Origin: an uncultured Eisenbergiella sp.
Lineage (GTDB): Bacteria > Bacillota > Clostridia > Lachnospirales > Lachnospiraceae
NCBI GenBank assembly: GCA_947630215.1
Contig: CANRGX010000013.1
Location: 1 to 50,335 of the forward strand
Direction of reading: 5' to 3'
Length of the DNA: 50,335 nt
Shown here: positions 1 through 8,251 of the stretch, piece after piece
Position numbering within the stretch: position 1 is the first letter of the stretch
Layout: each line of letters begins with the position of its first letter
Notes under the pieces: generated by a model
Databases searched by the model: none
What the model was told of the DNA's origin: nothing
The model's input: only the letters and a program-made list of their open reading frames with translations
Made by a program: the position numbers and the translations under genes

Positions 1-55
1 TATTATTGTATCGCAGTTTGCCTGTTTTGTATACTGATTTTTATAAAACAAAGAC

Positions 56-84
56 TTGATTTTGTATATACATTGTATTATAAA
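56..84 (+). promoter_or_regulatory. sigma-A promoter of the first gene
   Basis: TTGATT at 56-61 and TATAAA at 79-84 are separated by exactly 17 bp. The Shine-Dalgarno AAAGGAG follows at about 92-98, just before the ATG at 106. A second weaker pair (TTGCCT at 18-23, TTATAA at 41-46, also 17 bp apart) lies upstream, so tandem promoters are possible. The call rests on consensus match only. Confidence 0.65.
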
Positions 85-105
85 TAAAAAGAAAGGAGTC
101 ATAAA

Positions 106-720
106 ATGGCAAAAACAGAAAATATTATTTTTCGCTGCTCTGAGGAACTCAAATTCGCAATACAGGAAAAACTGAAAGATACCGGCATGAGTATCACAGA
201 ATATATTACCTCCCTCATTCAGACGGATCTATCTTATAACGAGCCTGCCTCGTTATCTGCAAAGGATCCTCTTATGGGCGGACTGCATTTTTCCCTTCCG
301 GAGCGCTTCGGCGTCATCATGTATGCAGGAGGACGGGAATATCCCCTGTACCCTGCCCAGACAGGCAGACGGCTTACAGATGACTTCTTAGAGCAGCTTC
401 TTTTACAGGAAGGCGATACCGCGGAATATGTCTTTCTCTCCGATCCGGAGAAGGAAACCCATCTTACCCTTTCTTTTTTTGCAGATGGATTGAAGATTTA
501 TGAAGAAAGAAACAACGGCAAATCCTATGATTTTATCCGGATAAGCCTACAGGAGTTTAAGACTGCACTCCTCTCCCACATGAAAAAATATGCTATCTAT
601 TTTGCCGCGCCTTACAACTATCAGGCGATTATGTTGCGCCCATTTGACGAAATGGTCCAAAAAATGCAGCGTTATCAGCCGCAGGCAGAACGAATTGTTT
701 CCAGAATCGCACGAGGGTAA
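106..720 (+). CDS. Unknown protein with ribbon-helix-helix-like N-terminus
   Basis: A 204-residue protein with a clear Shine-Dalgarno (AAAGGAG) and its own promoter. Residues 1 to about 45 have the strand-helix-helix pattern of CopG/Arc-type ribbon-helix-helix DNA-binding proteins (IIFRCSEELKFAIQEKL, then GMSITEYITSLI). Residues 60-204 form a mixed alpha/beta region that I do not recognise. There are no membrane segments or signal peptide. The gene is monocistronic: it ends inside a strong hairpin terminator and faces the cytidylate-kinase-like gene. A self-regulating DNA-binding protein with a sensory or partner-binding C-terminal domain is one reading, but that is inference from the N-terminus alone. 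No toxin partner gene is visible in the window, though the upstream side is cut off at base 1. Confidence 0.7.
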   Translation: MAKTENIIFRCSEELKFAIQEKLKDTGMSITEYITSLIQTDLSYNEPASLSAKDPLMGGLHFSLPERFGVIMYAGGREYPLYPAQTGRRLTDDFLEQLLLQEGDTAEYVFLSDPEKETHLTLSFFADGLKIYEERNNGKSYDFIRISLQEFKTALLSHMKKYAIYFAAPYNYQAIMLRPFDEMVQKMQRYQPQAERIVSRIARG

Positions 721-752
721 CATAATAATATTATGTTACCCTCGTGCTTTTT
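709..752 (+). terminator. Long perfect hairpin terminator overlapping the stop codon
   Basis: Bases 709-727 and 729-747 are perfect inverted complements (19 bp stem with a single central base), followed by TTTTT at 748-752. The TAA stop of the upstream gene (718-720) lies inside the left arm, and the T-run reaches the last base of the convergent gene's stop. It may block transcription from both sides. Confidence 0.9.
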
Positions 753-1378
753 CACTGCATTTTCTTTTCAAAATCCTCTACCAGCTGGACAATCAGCTTT
801 ACCGTTCCTTCAACGCCCAGCACAGCGCTGTTGATGCAGAAATCGTAGCTGTCCGCCCGCCCCCACTTCTTGGAGGAATAATAATTGTAGTAGCTCTGGC
901 GCTGTTTGTCTTTTTTGATGCACATATCCTTCGCTTTATCTTCGCTCAGGTCATATTTTTTCATGATGCGCGCCGTTTTGGAAGCTTCATCCGCATAGAT
1001 AAAAAGATGGACACAGTTTTTAAAATCGTGCAGCGCATAATCGGCACAGCGTCCTACAATGACGCAGGGACCTTCGGAAGCAATGTTTTTAATGGTGTCA
1101 AACTGCGCCAGAAAAACCTTGTGGCTGATAGGCATATCCACAAAGGAGGATGCGTTATAGCCGAAGGAATAGGTATCCATGACCAGATTATACAAAAAAG
1201 AACCGGTCGGCCTTTCATCGTGGGTGCGCAGCATTTCTTCGCAAAATCCGCTCTCCTTGGCCGCTCTGGTCAATAGCTCTTTGTCATAGAAGGGAATGTG
1301 GAAATACTCCGCCACCTTCTCGCCTATCTCTCTCCCCCCGGAGCCGAACTGGCGTCCAATTGTCAGAATGGTATTCAT
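752..1378 (-). CDS. Cytidylate kinase-like family protein
   Basis: A 208-residue P-loop kinase of the family usually annotated as cytidylate kinase-like (AAA_26). The nucleotide-binding loop GRQFGSGGREIG is at residues 8-19, close to the extreme N-terminus, as is usual for this family. It is followed by a helical lid region rich in Arg and Lys (KAKDMCIKKDKQRQSYYNYY), as in nucleoside monophosphate kinases. It is not the housekeeping Cmk, whose motifs differ and which normally sits beside rpsA or plsC. The true substrate of this clostridial paralogue is not established, so a CMP kinase activity should not be assumed. It is monocistronic, with its own promoter at 1426-1454, and converges on the unknown gene at the left edge. 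Confidence 0.85.
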   Translation of the reverse strand: MNTILTIGRQFGSGGREIGEKVAEYFHIPFYDKELLTRAAKESGFCEEMLRTHDERPTGSFLYNLVMDTYSFGYNASSFVDMPISHKVFLAQFDTIKNIASEGPCVIVGRCADYALHDFKNCVHLFIYADEASKTARIMKKYDLSEDKAKDMCIKKDKQRQSYYNYYSSKKWGRADSYDFCINSAVLGVEGTVKLIVQLVEDFEKKMQ

Positions 1379-1425
1379 GTAATAGCCCCCTTTCCAAGAG
1401 AGGAAATCCTCCCGCTTTTATGGTT

Positions 1426-1454
1426 ATTATACACAAAATTCCGCGTCATTTCAA
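1426..1454 (-). promoter_or_regulatory. Promoter of the cytidylate kinase-like gene
   Basis: On the minus strand TTGAAA (complement of 1449-1454) and TATAAT (complement of 1426-1431) have a 17 bp spacer. TATAAT is preceded by TGTG, giving an extended -10 character. Expected transcription start is near 1419, about 40 nt before the start codon. Confidence 0.7.
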
Positions 1455-1472
1455 GCCTGTTTGGAGCGGAGT

Positions 1473-2039
1473 TCAATCGGCTTGCGGCCGGAAACCGGCG
1501 GCAAAATAAAACGCCGCCATCTGGGAACGGGAGGAAAACGCCTCGGTTTTCAGAAGGGCGCGCACCTCCTCCCGACCGTAAAAGCGGGCCTGGATCTGCT
1601 CGTTTTCCGAGGTGTTGTCCGCAATGGTGCCTTCTGCTTCCACAAAGGCGATGTAAGTCCGGGTGTCAGAAAAGCCCACCGCGGCATAGGACGGCGGCAG
1701 CAAGGCAATCAGACGCTTTACGGATAAACCGGTTTCCTCATAGAGCTCCCGGGCGATACAGTCCTGTATACTCTCCTGCCCTTCTATCATGCCGGCGCAG
1801 AGGTTAAAAATCTCCCTGTTAATGCTCATCCGAAACTCCCGCAGCAGCAACAGCTTGTCGTCCCGGAACGCCACAATGGAGACGCCGCTGACCTTCTGTC
1901 CCAAATCCTGCGGGCCGGAAAGATCCCTGCGGCTGACCATTTCATATTTTTTGAGTTTTCCCGCCTTATTTTCATAGGAAAGCTCATAGTTCTTCAAATA
2001 TTTCCCGTCCCTGACTTTTTCCATCCCGAGAAATTTCAT
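1473..2039 (-). CDS. Nudix hydrolase, ADP-ribose pyrophosphatase type
   Basis: A 188-residue Nudix protein. The Nudix box lies around residues 83-105, beginning GMIEGQES and ending RELYEETGL, which keeps the catalytic R-E-x2-E-E core. The N-terminal beta-rich extension (VRDGKYLKNYELSYENKAGK) resembles ADP-sugar pyrophosphatases of the NudF type, so ADP-ribose or a related sugar nucleotide is the likely substrate. That is family inference. The ATG at 2039 is preceded by GGAG and AGGAAG. The gene overlaps the end of the RNase G gene by 56 bp, so it is probably translationally coupled and is the last gene of the long leftward run starting at hisZ. Confidence 0.88.
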   Translation of the reverse strand: MKFLGMEKVRDGKYLKNYELSYENKAGKLKKYEMVSRRDLSGPQDLGQKVSGVSIVAFRDDKLLLLREFRMSINREIFNLCAGMIEGQESIQDCIARELYEETGLSVKRLIALLPPSYAAVGFSDTRTYIAFVEAEGTIADNTSENEQIQARFYGREEVRALLKTEAFSSRSQMAAFYFAAGFRPQAD

Positions 2040-3234
2040 GCTTCTTCCTGCTCCTTCCCATCTGCTCTGCCAGCGGCGGCCGCCGTTTCTGCCGGGTGAT
2101 TTCCACCAGTCCCAGCGCGGTCATATCCACAATCCGGACCGGAACCGGATCGTCTGCCGTAAACTGCCGCAGCAGCGAAAGAATATGGTGATTTGCTTCC
2201 TTATCCTTCATGTTGATAAAATCCGCCAGAATAATGCCGGAGAGGTTGCGGAGCCTGAGCTGTCTGGCGATTTCGCAGGCGGCTTCCGCGTTGATCAGAC
2301 GGAACGTCTCCTCCGCCTGTTTCCGATCCGTGTATTTTCCGGTGTTCACATCGATAACGGTGAGGGCCTCTGTGGGCTCGATGACCAGATATCCCCCGGA
2401 TTTGAGCCAGACGGTTCTGGAAAAGGCGTCGTCCAGCTTCTGGGCCAGGCCGTACAGGGCGGACAAGGACAGGGTGGGATCCGCATACAGCTCCAGCTTT
2501 ACCTGTAAAAGCGGATCCCGGGCCAGATATTCCGAAAATGCCGTATAGATCCCCGGTTCGTCGGTGACAACTTTCTTGGGCCAGGGAAGTCTTTCCTGCG
2601 TAAAGGGTTTCAGAAATCCCGGTATCTGCTCCGACAGCAGGGAATAGACACTGCGCGTCCTGCCTACGCTGATCAGCTGCTCTGCCCGTTGGATCTGTTC
2701 GGTAGCGTACCGTTTTATAACAGAACCATCCTCCAGTTCTCCCGCCGCCGTGCGGACGACCAGACCAATGCCGTCCGGCAGAGTCAAATCCGCCAGTGTG
2801 CTTTCCAGCCGGTTTTTCTGGTCCAAAGTGAGTCTGGCAGAATAGCGGATGCCGGCCGCACCGCCGATATTGGTGCAGAAATAACGGCCCGGCAGAGAGA
2901 GCCTGGCACTTAACACCGGATCCTTTGTCTTTACTGCGTCCTTTTTCACCTGTACGAAAAGCTCGTCTCCGGACTGCAGTCTGCCGTCCGCGCTCCGGTT
3001 GGTGAGAATGGCGTGTCCCGCTTCCGACAGCGGCAGAAAACCGATTTGGCCTCCCGCGATTTCCACAAAGGCCGCGCCGATATTCTTTAGAATCCGCTGT
3101 ACTTTTCCCACATAGATGCCGCCCAGCAGATCGAAACCGCCGGCGTCCGGAAAAACCTCTATCAGCCGGTCGTTTTCCAGAAGAAAACCGGTTTGTTTTG
3201 ATTGGTAACGGGTGATGACATAGACCGTGCTCAA
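1984..3234 (-). CDS. rng: Ribonuclease E/G family protein, short form
   Basis: A 416-residue endoribonuclease of the RNase E/G family, which processes and decays RNA from its 5' end. The S1-type RNA-binding region is at about residues 35-120 (GGIYVGKVQRILKNIGAAFVE, shortened: GGIYVGKVQR). The catalytic metal ligands are in VIDVNTG (about residue 295) and ILADFINM (about 340), matching E. coli RNase E Asp303 and Asp346. The protein ends shortly after the motif VEITRQKR. The Cys-x-x-Cys zinc-link and small domain that follow in E. coli RNase G (489 residues) are absent. The start is TTG, with GGGGGAGG just upstream, overlapping the TGA of the previous gene (TTGA). Its place after the two radical SAM-associated genes is common in Clostridia. 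Confidence 0.9.
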   Translation of the reverse strand: MSTVYVITRYQSKQTGFLLENDRLIEVFPDAGGFDLLGGIYVGKVQRILKNIGAAFVEIAGGQIGFLPLSEAGHAILTNRSADGRLQSGDELFVQVKKDAVKTKDPVLSARLSLPGRYFCTNIGGAAGIRYSARLTLDQKNRLESTLADLTLPDGIGLVVRTAAGELEDGSVIKRYATEQIQRAEQLISVGRTRSVYSLLSEQIPGFLKPFTQERLPWPKKVVTDEPGIYTAFSEYLARDPLLQVKLELYADPTLSLSALYGLAQKLDDAFSRTVWLKSGGYLVIEPTEALTVIDVNTGKYTDRKQAEETFRLINAEAACEIARQLRLRNLSGIILADFINMKDKEANHHILSLLRQFTADDPVPVRIVDMTALGLVEITRQKRRPPLAEQMGRSRKKHEISRDGKSQGREIFEEL

Positions 3235-3947
3235 AATTCCTCCCCCAGCGCCTCCAGCGGCACAAAATCCGGTTTCTCAGGCGTTCCCCTGTCGGCGTAA
3301 AGCTCCAGCCGGATCAGCTGCAGCGCATTTGCCGGTACCCGGACGCCAAGAAAGGCAAAAAAGCATTCCGTCACCTGTTCGGGACGAATATTGCCGCGGC
3401 TGCCGGCGTCCACCGTAAAGACCAGCGCGCCGTCCTCCACATGGAGCTCCCGGATGCCGGGTCTTAAATTGACTGTGACAGTTCCTTTTTTTGACTCCTT
3501 TTGGGACAAAATTTCTGTTTGGGAAAGAAAGGCTTCCGATTGACTTGCCCAGTCGGAAAAGCTGCGCGTGCCATCCTTAAAAACCGCAGCGTAGGCAGCG
3601 GCGGACACGCTGGCCATGGCGCTGATCACCTTTTTGTTGGGCTCCGGTTCTGGCAGGGCGCGCACGGAAAGAATGTCGATTCCCTCCGGACAGGCCGCCT
3701 GCAGCCGCTCCTTTAAGTCTGCCGCTCCCCTGTGGGAATCCACCTCAATGTCCATATACTCGCCGATGCTGCAAAGCCCCATGCCCAGCGGCGCGGCAAA
3801 AGTCATGACCTGATGCGGGCTGAAGCCTGTCGTATAGGTCACGTCGATATCCGCCCTGCGCAGCGCCTTCTGAAAGGTTCGCATCAAATCCAGATGGCCG
3901 ATAAAGCGCAGTGCGCCGTATTTGGAAAACTTGATTCTGACTTTCAA
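3231..3947 (-). CDS. Radical SAM-associated protein, DUF2344/TIGR03936
   Basis: A 238-residue protein with the typical N-terminus of DUF2344 (VRIKFSKYGALRFIGHLDLM, then GFSPHQVMTFA). In many Clostridia this protein is encoded directly after the B12-binding radical SAM protein found here, and in some species the two are fused. They probably act together, but the reaction is unknown. The link to RNase G and ribosomal genes in related genomes hints at an RNA or ribosome modification role, which is inference. The start codon is TTG, overlapping the TGA of the upstream gene (TTGA), with GGGAGG 10 nt upstream. The end also overlaps the next gene by 4 bp, so three genes are translationally coupled. 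Confidence 0.88.
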   Translation of the reverse strand: MKVRIKFSKYGALRFIGHLDLMRTFQKALRRADIDVTYTTGFSPHQVMTFAAPLGMGLCSIGEYMDIEVDSHRGAADLKERLQAACPEGIDILSVRALPEPEPNKKVISAMASVSAAAYAAVFKDGTRSFSDWASQSEAFLSQTEILSQKESKKGTVTVNLRPGIRELHVEDGALVFTVDAGSRGNIRPEQVTECFFAFLGVRVPANALQLIRLELYADRGTPEKPDFVPLEALGEEF

Positions 3948-5845
3948 GAGTCCATGTCCTCCCTTTTTTCAAAGCAGACGCCGCCGCCGAACTGCCTGGC
4001 GCCGCATCCCTGGCAGGCCTGCCTGCAGTTGGGCGTGAGAATCTGCGCCTGCGCTCTCTCCCACTCCTTCCAGAGAAAGTCCCGGCTCACGCCGCAGTCC
4101 AGAAAATCCCAGGGCAGAATTTCATCCCGGCTGCGCGTCCGGGAATTGTAAAACCCGATATCCACACCGCACTCTGCAAACGCCTCCAGCCAGCGGTCGT
4201 AATGGAAGGATTCGCCCCAGGCGTCATAGAGACAGCCCTTCTCGTAGGCTTTTAAAATCACGTCCGCCACCCGGCGGTCTCCTCTGGCAAAAACGCCCTC
4301 CAGAACGCTTACGTCCGCTTCGTGCCAGTTATACTTGATCCGTTTCTGGTTGAGCTGCTCGTGGATCGCGTGTTTGGTCAGCCCGGCCTTCTGCAAAAAA
4401 GCGTCCTTTGTGCACATAGACGCCCATTGGAAAGGGGTAAAGGGCTTGGGGATGAAAAAGGAGGTGCTCGCCACAATCTGCACGGGGCCATTGCGTTTTT
4501 CCTTGGGAACCACGTCGTAATACACGGCCGCGATCCGGTTGCAGAGCCGGGCGATTTCCCAGATATCCTCCTCGGTCTCGGTGGGAAGGCCCAGCATGAA
4601 ATAGAGCTTGACCCGGCTCCAGCCCCCTGCAAAGGCCATAGCGGCACCCTGCAGGATAACTTCTTCGGTCAGTCCCTTGTTGATCACATCCCGCAGCCTT
4701 TGGCTGCCCGCTTCCGGCGCAAAGGTCAGGCTGCTTTTTTTCACGTCCTGTACCTTTCCCATCACATCCAGAGAAAACGCGTCGATGCGCAGAGACGGAA
4801 GGGAAATGTTCACCTTTTTCTCCCGGCAGGTTTCCATCAGATAGTCCACCAGCTCCTCCAGACGGGAATAGTCGCTGGAGCTTAAAGAGTTTAAGGAAAT
4901 TTCCTCCTGCCCCGTATGCTTTAGCATGGCGGCGGCATACTCTTTCAGCGTTTCCAGACTCTTTTCCCGCACCGGACGGTAAATCTGCCCTGCCTGACAG
5001 AACCGGCAGCCCCGGATACAGCCCCGCTGGATTTCCAGCACCACTCTGTCCTGTACCGGTTTGAGATACGGCACAAGGGGCTTGTCCGGATAGGGAACGC
5101 GATCCAGATCCATGGCGATTTCCTTCCGGATGGTTTTAGGCACGTCCTCCCGGACAGGGCCAAAGGACGCGATGGTACCGTCTTCTTTATAGGTTACGTC
5201 GTATAGGGAAGGAACATAGATGCCGGGCACTTCCCGGGCCGCCCGCAGCAAAAACTGTTTTCGATCCCCTCCTGCCGCTTTGTTTTCCAGATAGAGATCC
5301 AACAGCTGCCGATAGGCGGTCTCTCCCTCTCCGATATAGAACAGATCAAAAAAGGGCGCCACGGGCTCCGGATTGTAAACGCACGGCCCGCCGCCGATGA
5401 CAATGGGACAGTCCGCTCCCCGGTTTTTGGCAAGCAGGGGAATGCCGGACAGATCCAGAATCTGCAGGATATTGGTGTAGCACATTTCGTATTGCAGCGT
5501 GATGCCAAGAAAATCAAAGTCCTTGACCGGATCCTGGGATTCCAGCGCAAAAAGCGGGATTTTCTCCTTTCGCAGAATCCGATCCAAATCCAGCCAGGGG
5601 GAATAGACCCGCTCGCACCATACATCCTCATAGCGGTTGAACATCTCGTAGAGGATCTGGATCCCCAGATGGGACATTCCAATCTCGTAAACATCCGGGA
5701 AACACATGGCAAACCGGATTGCCACGCGGCGTTTGTCCTTTTTGACCGCGTTGATTTCGCCGCCGATATAGCGGGCGGGCTTTTCTACGGACAAAAGGAT
5801 TTCGTCCGGCAGTGCCAGCCGATTTTGAAAGTCGGGTAATTGCAT
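3944..5845 (-). CDS. B12-binding radical SAM protein, TIGR03960 family
   Basis: A 633-residue protein. Residues about 40-200 form a Rossmann-like cobalamin-binding-type domain (FPDVYEIGMSHLGIQ; IVIGGGPCVYNPEP). A radical SAM domain follows, with the 4Fe-4S ligands at Cys276, Cys280 and Cys283 (RGCIRGCRFCQAG). The remaining sequence (FTPFQWASM; CGAR near the end) is characteristic of TIGR03960. The family is thought to do a radical-based modification, but no substrate has been shown. It starts with ATG after GGAGG at 5 nt spacing and is followed immediately by its DUF2344 partner. I see no cobalamin riboswitch upstream: the 45 bp gap is too short for one. Confidence 0.9.
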   Translation of the reverse strand: MQLPDFQNRLALPDEILLSVEKPARYIGGEINAVKKDKRRVAIRFAMCFPDVYEIGMSHLGIQILYEMFNRYEDVWCERVYSPWLDLDRILRKEKIPLFALESQDPVKDFDFLGITLQYEMCYTNILQILDLSGIPLLAKNRGADCPIVIGGGPCVYNPEPVAPFFDLFYIGEGETAYRQLLDLYLENKAAGGDRKQFLLRAAREVPGIYVPSLYDVTYKEDGTIASFGPVREDVPKTIRKEIAMDLDRVPYPDKPLVPYLKPVQDRVVLEIQRGCIRGCRFCQAGQIYRPVREKSLETLKEYAAAMLKHTGQEEISLNSLSSSDYSRLEELVDYLMETCREKKVNISLPSLRIDAFSLDVMGKVQDVKKSSLTFAPEAGSQRLRDVINKGLTEEVILQGAAMAFAGGWSRVKLYFMLGLPTETEEDIWEIARLCNRIAAVYYDVVPKEKRNGPVQIVASTSFFIPKPFTPFQWASMCTKDAFLQKAGLTKHAIHEQLNQKRIKYNWHEADVSVLEGVFARGDRRVADVILKAYEKGCLYDAWGESFHYDRWLEAFAECGVDIGFYNSRTRSRDEILPWDFLDCGVSRDFLWKEWERAQAQILTPNCRQACQGCGARQFGGGVCFEKREDMDS

Positions 5846-5890
5846 AAAAACCTCCGGTCTTGAAAAATTTCCGGGAAGACAAAGAGCGCG

Positions 5891-6277
5891 CTATTTTGCA
5901 TCGTCCTCCTGTCCCACAAAAAGATCGGCGAAGGTAGCGAGTCTGTCCTCCATGGAAACGCCAAGCTGCGTATGGACCCACTCTCCCACCGGTTTGCCTG
6001 CCAGCGCAATGTCGCTGCGATCCAGGTATAGGACTCCCAAAAAAAGGAGGACGGACAGCGCCAGCCGGAGACGAAACCCATAGCCCCGGGAAAGAGGGGT
6101 GCGTTCCGGCACTGCGTCGTTTAAATAGCCCTCATATACAAGCGGCAGTTCCTCCGCCGTCACGGGCTTTCCGTTTCCGTAAAGGATTTCCTCCCTGCTT
6201 TTCATCTTCACGCGGTTCATCGCGTTTTCTTCCCTGATGTGGCGCGTCAGTCTCAGTTTGCGTTCCGTTTCCGTCAT
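5891..6277 (-). CDS. Small single-pass membrane protein of unknown function
   Basis: 128 residues from the ATG at 6277, which has GGAGAG 5 nt upstream. A longer frame from 6310 (139 residues) has no good ribosome site. The N-terminal half is charged and helical (TERKLRLTRHIREEN) and presumably cytoplasmic. A single hydrophobic segment follows (LRLALSVLLFLGVLYL), then a short C-terminal domain of about 45 residues that would lie outside. I recognise no family. It lies between hisIE and the radical SAM genes with short gaps and is probably co-transcribed. Confidence 0.7.
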   Translation of the reverse strand: MTETERKLRLTRHIREENAMNRVKMKSREEILYGNGKPVTAEELPLVYEGYLNDAVPERTPLSRGYGFRLRLALSVLLFLGVLYLDRSDIALAGKPVGEWVHTQLGVSMEDRLATFADLFVGQEDDAK

Positions 6278-6337
6278 AGGTTCTCTCCGCCGGTCTGTCC
6301 TTTTTCTCATCCTATGATTCGTCCCGGAAAATATGTT

Positions 6338-7606
6338 TCAGCGTTTCGCCAGTTCTTCCGTAATTTCTTCCCAGGAGATGCCCCGCTGCGCCATCAGCAC
6401 CATCATGTGGTAAAGGAAGTCCGCGATCTCATATTTTACCTCGTTGGGATTGGGATTTTTGGCGGCAATGACGATCTCCGTAGCTTCCTCTCCCAGCTTC
6501 TTCAAAATCTTGTCCAGCCCCTTATCGAACAGATAATTGGTATAGGATCCCTCCTTGGGATGGCGTTTGCGGTCCTCAATGACGGAGGACACTTCTTCAA
6601 ACACCCGAAGCGGATTGTGGGAGTTTTGCTTCTCGCTGCGGTTCTGGATCTCGTTGAAAAAGCAGCTGTAGGCCCCCGTATGGCAGGCGCTGCCCACCTG
6701 GGTCACCTTCGCCAGAATGGTGTCCTGATCACAGTCCGCTTTCAGCTGGTGCACGTACTGGAAATGGCCGCTGCTCTCCCCCTTGAGCCAAAGGGACTGC
6801 CGGCTGCGGGAGAAATAATACATCCGGCCGCTTTCCACCGTCCGCTCGTAGGCCTCCTGATTCATATAGGCCAGCATCAGCACCGCGTCCGTTTTGACAT
6901 CCTGTACGATGACCGGAACCAGACCGTCCGGCCCTTTTTTGAAATCCTCCCAGGCGTAGGCGGCCTGCTGCTGTCTGACGGGAATCCCGTTTTCCCGGCA
7001 AAGCTGTTTGATTGCGCCGAGATTTTCGATGTTGTCGTTGATCAGCGCGCCGGACAGTCCGCCCACATTGGAAAAGGAAAGCACCTCGATGAGCTTGTCC
7101 AGCGAGACTTCCGGCAAAAAGGCGGTGACGGGAAGGGGCGAAAGCAGCGCGGCTTCCTTTACGCCCGCTCCGTGAAACAAAAAGACCTCTGCCGCGTAGG
7201 TGCGGATAGCTTCTCTGGCCTGTGAAAGATCGGCGGGGCTGTCCACGCCGACAAAGATTTTATCTCGGCCGAATTTTAGGGACACTTCTTCCAAAAGGGC
7301 AGCCTGCTGCGGCACGGAAAAATCCAGTACCACCTGGAGACAGCCCGCGTACAGCAGCTTTTTGACATCCTCCATCCGGTGAATGGCGCCGCCGCCGACA
7401 ACCGGAACCGCCACATGGGAGCAGAGCCTGCGGATTTCATCCAACACTTCCGCATGTCCCTCGTCTGTCTCTGACATATCCCGTACATAGAGACGGTCGC
7501 AGCCCAGAGCGCTGCAGCGTTCTGCCCAGGCAGCCGGGTCGCCCATGTCCGCGGGGGCGTCTTTTTTGGGATATAAATTGATACTGGGCATAAATTTCTT
7601 TTCCAT
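6338..7606 (-). CDS. hisIE: HisIE with an N-terminal HisA/HisF-like domain
   Basis: A 422-residue three-part protein for steps 2 and 3 of histidine synthesis. Residues about 225-320 are phosphoribosyl-AMP cyclohydrolase (HisI): the metal-binding Asp291, Asp293 and Asp295 are in ADCDQD, with GSACHTG at 305-311. Residues about 330-422 are phosphoribosyl-ATP pyrophosphatase (HisE), with KKLGEEATE at 369-377. Residues 1 to about 215 are a clear (beta/alpha)8 relative of HisF/His[10 protein letters not shown] and VGVDS align with the HisF phosphate-binding and second-Asp segments. The first catalytic Asp is Asn10 (PSINL in place of PCLDV), while Asp122 keeps the second position. The later MDRDGT-type motif is missing, so this domain is probably not an active cyclase. 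The ATG follows GGAGAAG. It is the last his gene of the operon. Confidence 0.93.
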   Translation of the reverse strand: MEKKFMPSINLYPKKDAPADMGDPAAWAERCSALGCDRLYVRDMSETDEGHAEVLDEIRRLCSHVAVPVVGGGAIHRMEDVKKLLYAGCLQVVLDFSVPQQAALLEEVSLKFGRDKIFVGVDSPADLSQAREAIRTYAAEVFLFHGAGVKEAALLSPLPVTAFLPEVSLDKLIEVLSFSNVGGLSGALINDNIENLGAIKQLCRENGIPVRQQQAAYAWEDFKKGPDGLVPVIVQDVKTDAVLMLAYMNQEAYERTVESGRMYYFSRSRQSLWLKGESSGHFQYVHQLKADCDQDTILAKVTQVGSACHTGAYSCFFNEIQNRSEKQNSHNPLRVFEEVSSVIEDRKRHPKEGSYTNYLFDKGLDKILKKLGEEATEIVIAAKNPNPNEVKYEIADFLYHMMVLMAQRGISWEEITEELAKR

Positions 7607-7638
7607 TTTTCTTCTCCGCGTTCTTTTTTTAAACTGCT

Positions 7639-8226
7639 TTACAGCGTTCCCTTGGTGGAAAGCACATCCGTCAGTCTTTCGTCAAAGCTGCAGGCCATAT
7701 CCAGCGCCTTGGAAAAGGCCTTGAACATCGCTTCCGCCACATGATGGCTGTTCAGGCCGTCCAATACCCGGATATGGAGGTTCATGCCCGCCGCATAGGA
7801 AACCGCATAGAAAAACTCCCGGACAAGCTCCGTGTCCAGTTCGCCGATTTTTTCCGTGGGAAAGGTGTAATCGCAGCAAAAATAGGGTCGGCCGCACAAG
7901 TCGACGGCACAGGCCACCAGCGCGTCGTCCATGGGCAGGAGGAAATGGCCGTAGCGCCGGATGCCCTTCTTCTCTCCCAGCGCCCTGGCGATGGCCTGCC
8001 CCAGCACAATGCCGGTATCCTCCACCGTATGATGCCCGTCCACAAAAAGATCTCCCTGCACCTGTACGTTCAGATCAAAAAAGCCGTGCCGGGCAAAGCC
8101 CTCCAGCATATGATCCAAAAAGCCGATGCCGGTGTGCACCTGGGCGCTTCCGCTGCCGTCCAGCGCCAGGTACAGATCAATCTGCGTTTCCTTTGTCTTT
8201 CTTGTGATCTGTGCTTCTCTGTTCAT
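7639..8226 (-). CDS. hisB: Imidazoleglycerol-phosphate dehydratase
   Basis: A 195-residue HisB of the monofunctional type found outside enterobacteria: there is no N-terminal histidinol phosphatase. Manganese-binding histidine motifs are present: [14 protein letters not shown] near residue 37, then [11 protein letters not shown] near 64, and [13 protein letters not shown] near 160. The enzyme removes water from imidazoleglycerol phosphate to give imidazole-acetol phosphate. The ATG follows a good GGAGG. It lies 25 bp downstream of hisD and 32 bp upstream of hisIE. Confidence 0.97.
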   Translation of the reverse strand: MNREAQITRKTKETQIDLYLALDGSGSAQVHTGIGFLDHMLEGFARHGFFDLNVQVQGDLFVDGHHTVEDTGIVLGQAIARALGEKKGIRRYGHFLLPMDDALVACAVDLCGRPYFCCDYTFPTEKIGELDTELVREFFYAVSYAAGMNLHIRVLDGLNSHHVAEAMFKAFSKALDMACSFDERLTDVLSTKGTL

Positions 8227-8251
8227 GTCAGTCCTCCCTGCCTGCGTTTTT

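Noticed and set aside
5846-6337. Cobalamin riboswitch before the B12-binding radical SAM gene
   Set aside because: The space is filled by a coding gene and a 45 bp gap without a B12-box-like sequence.
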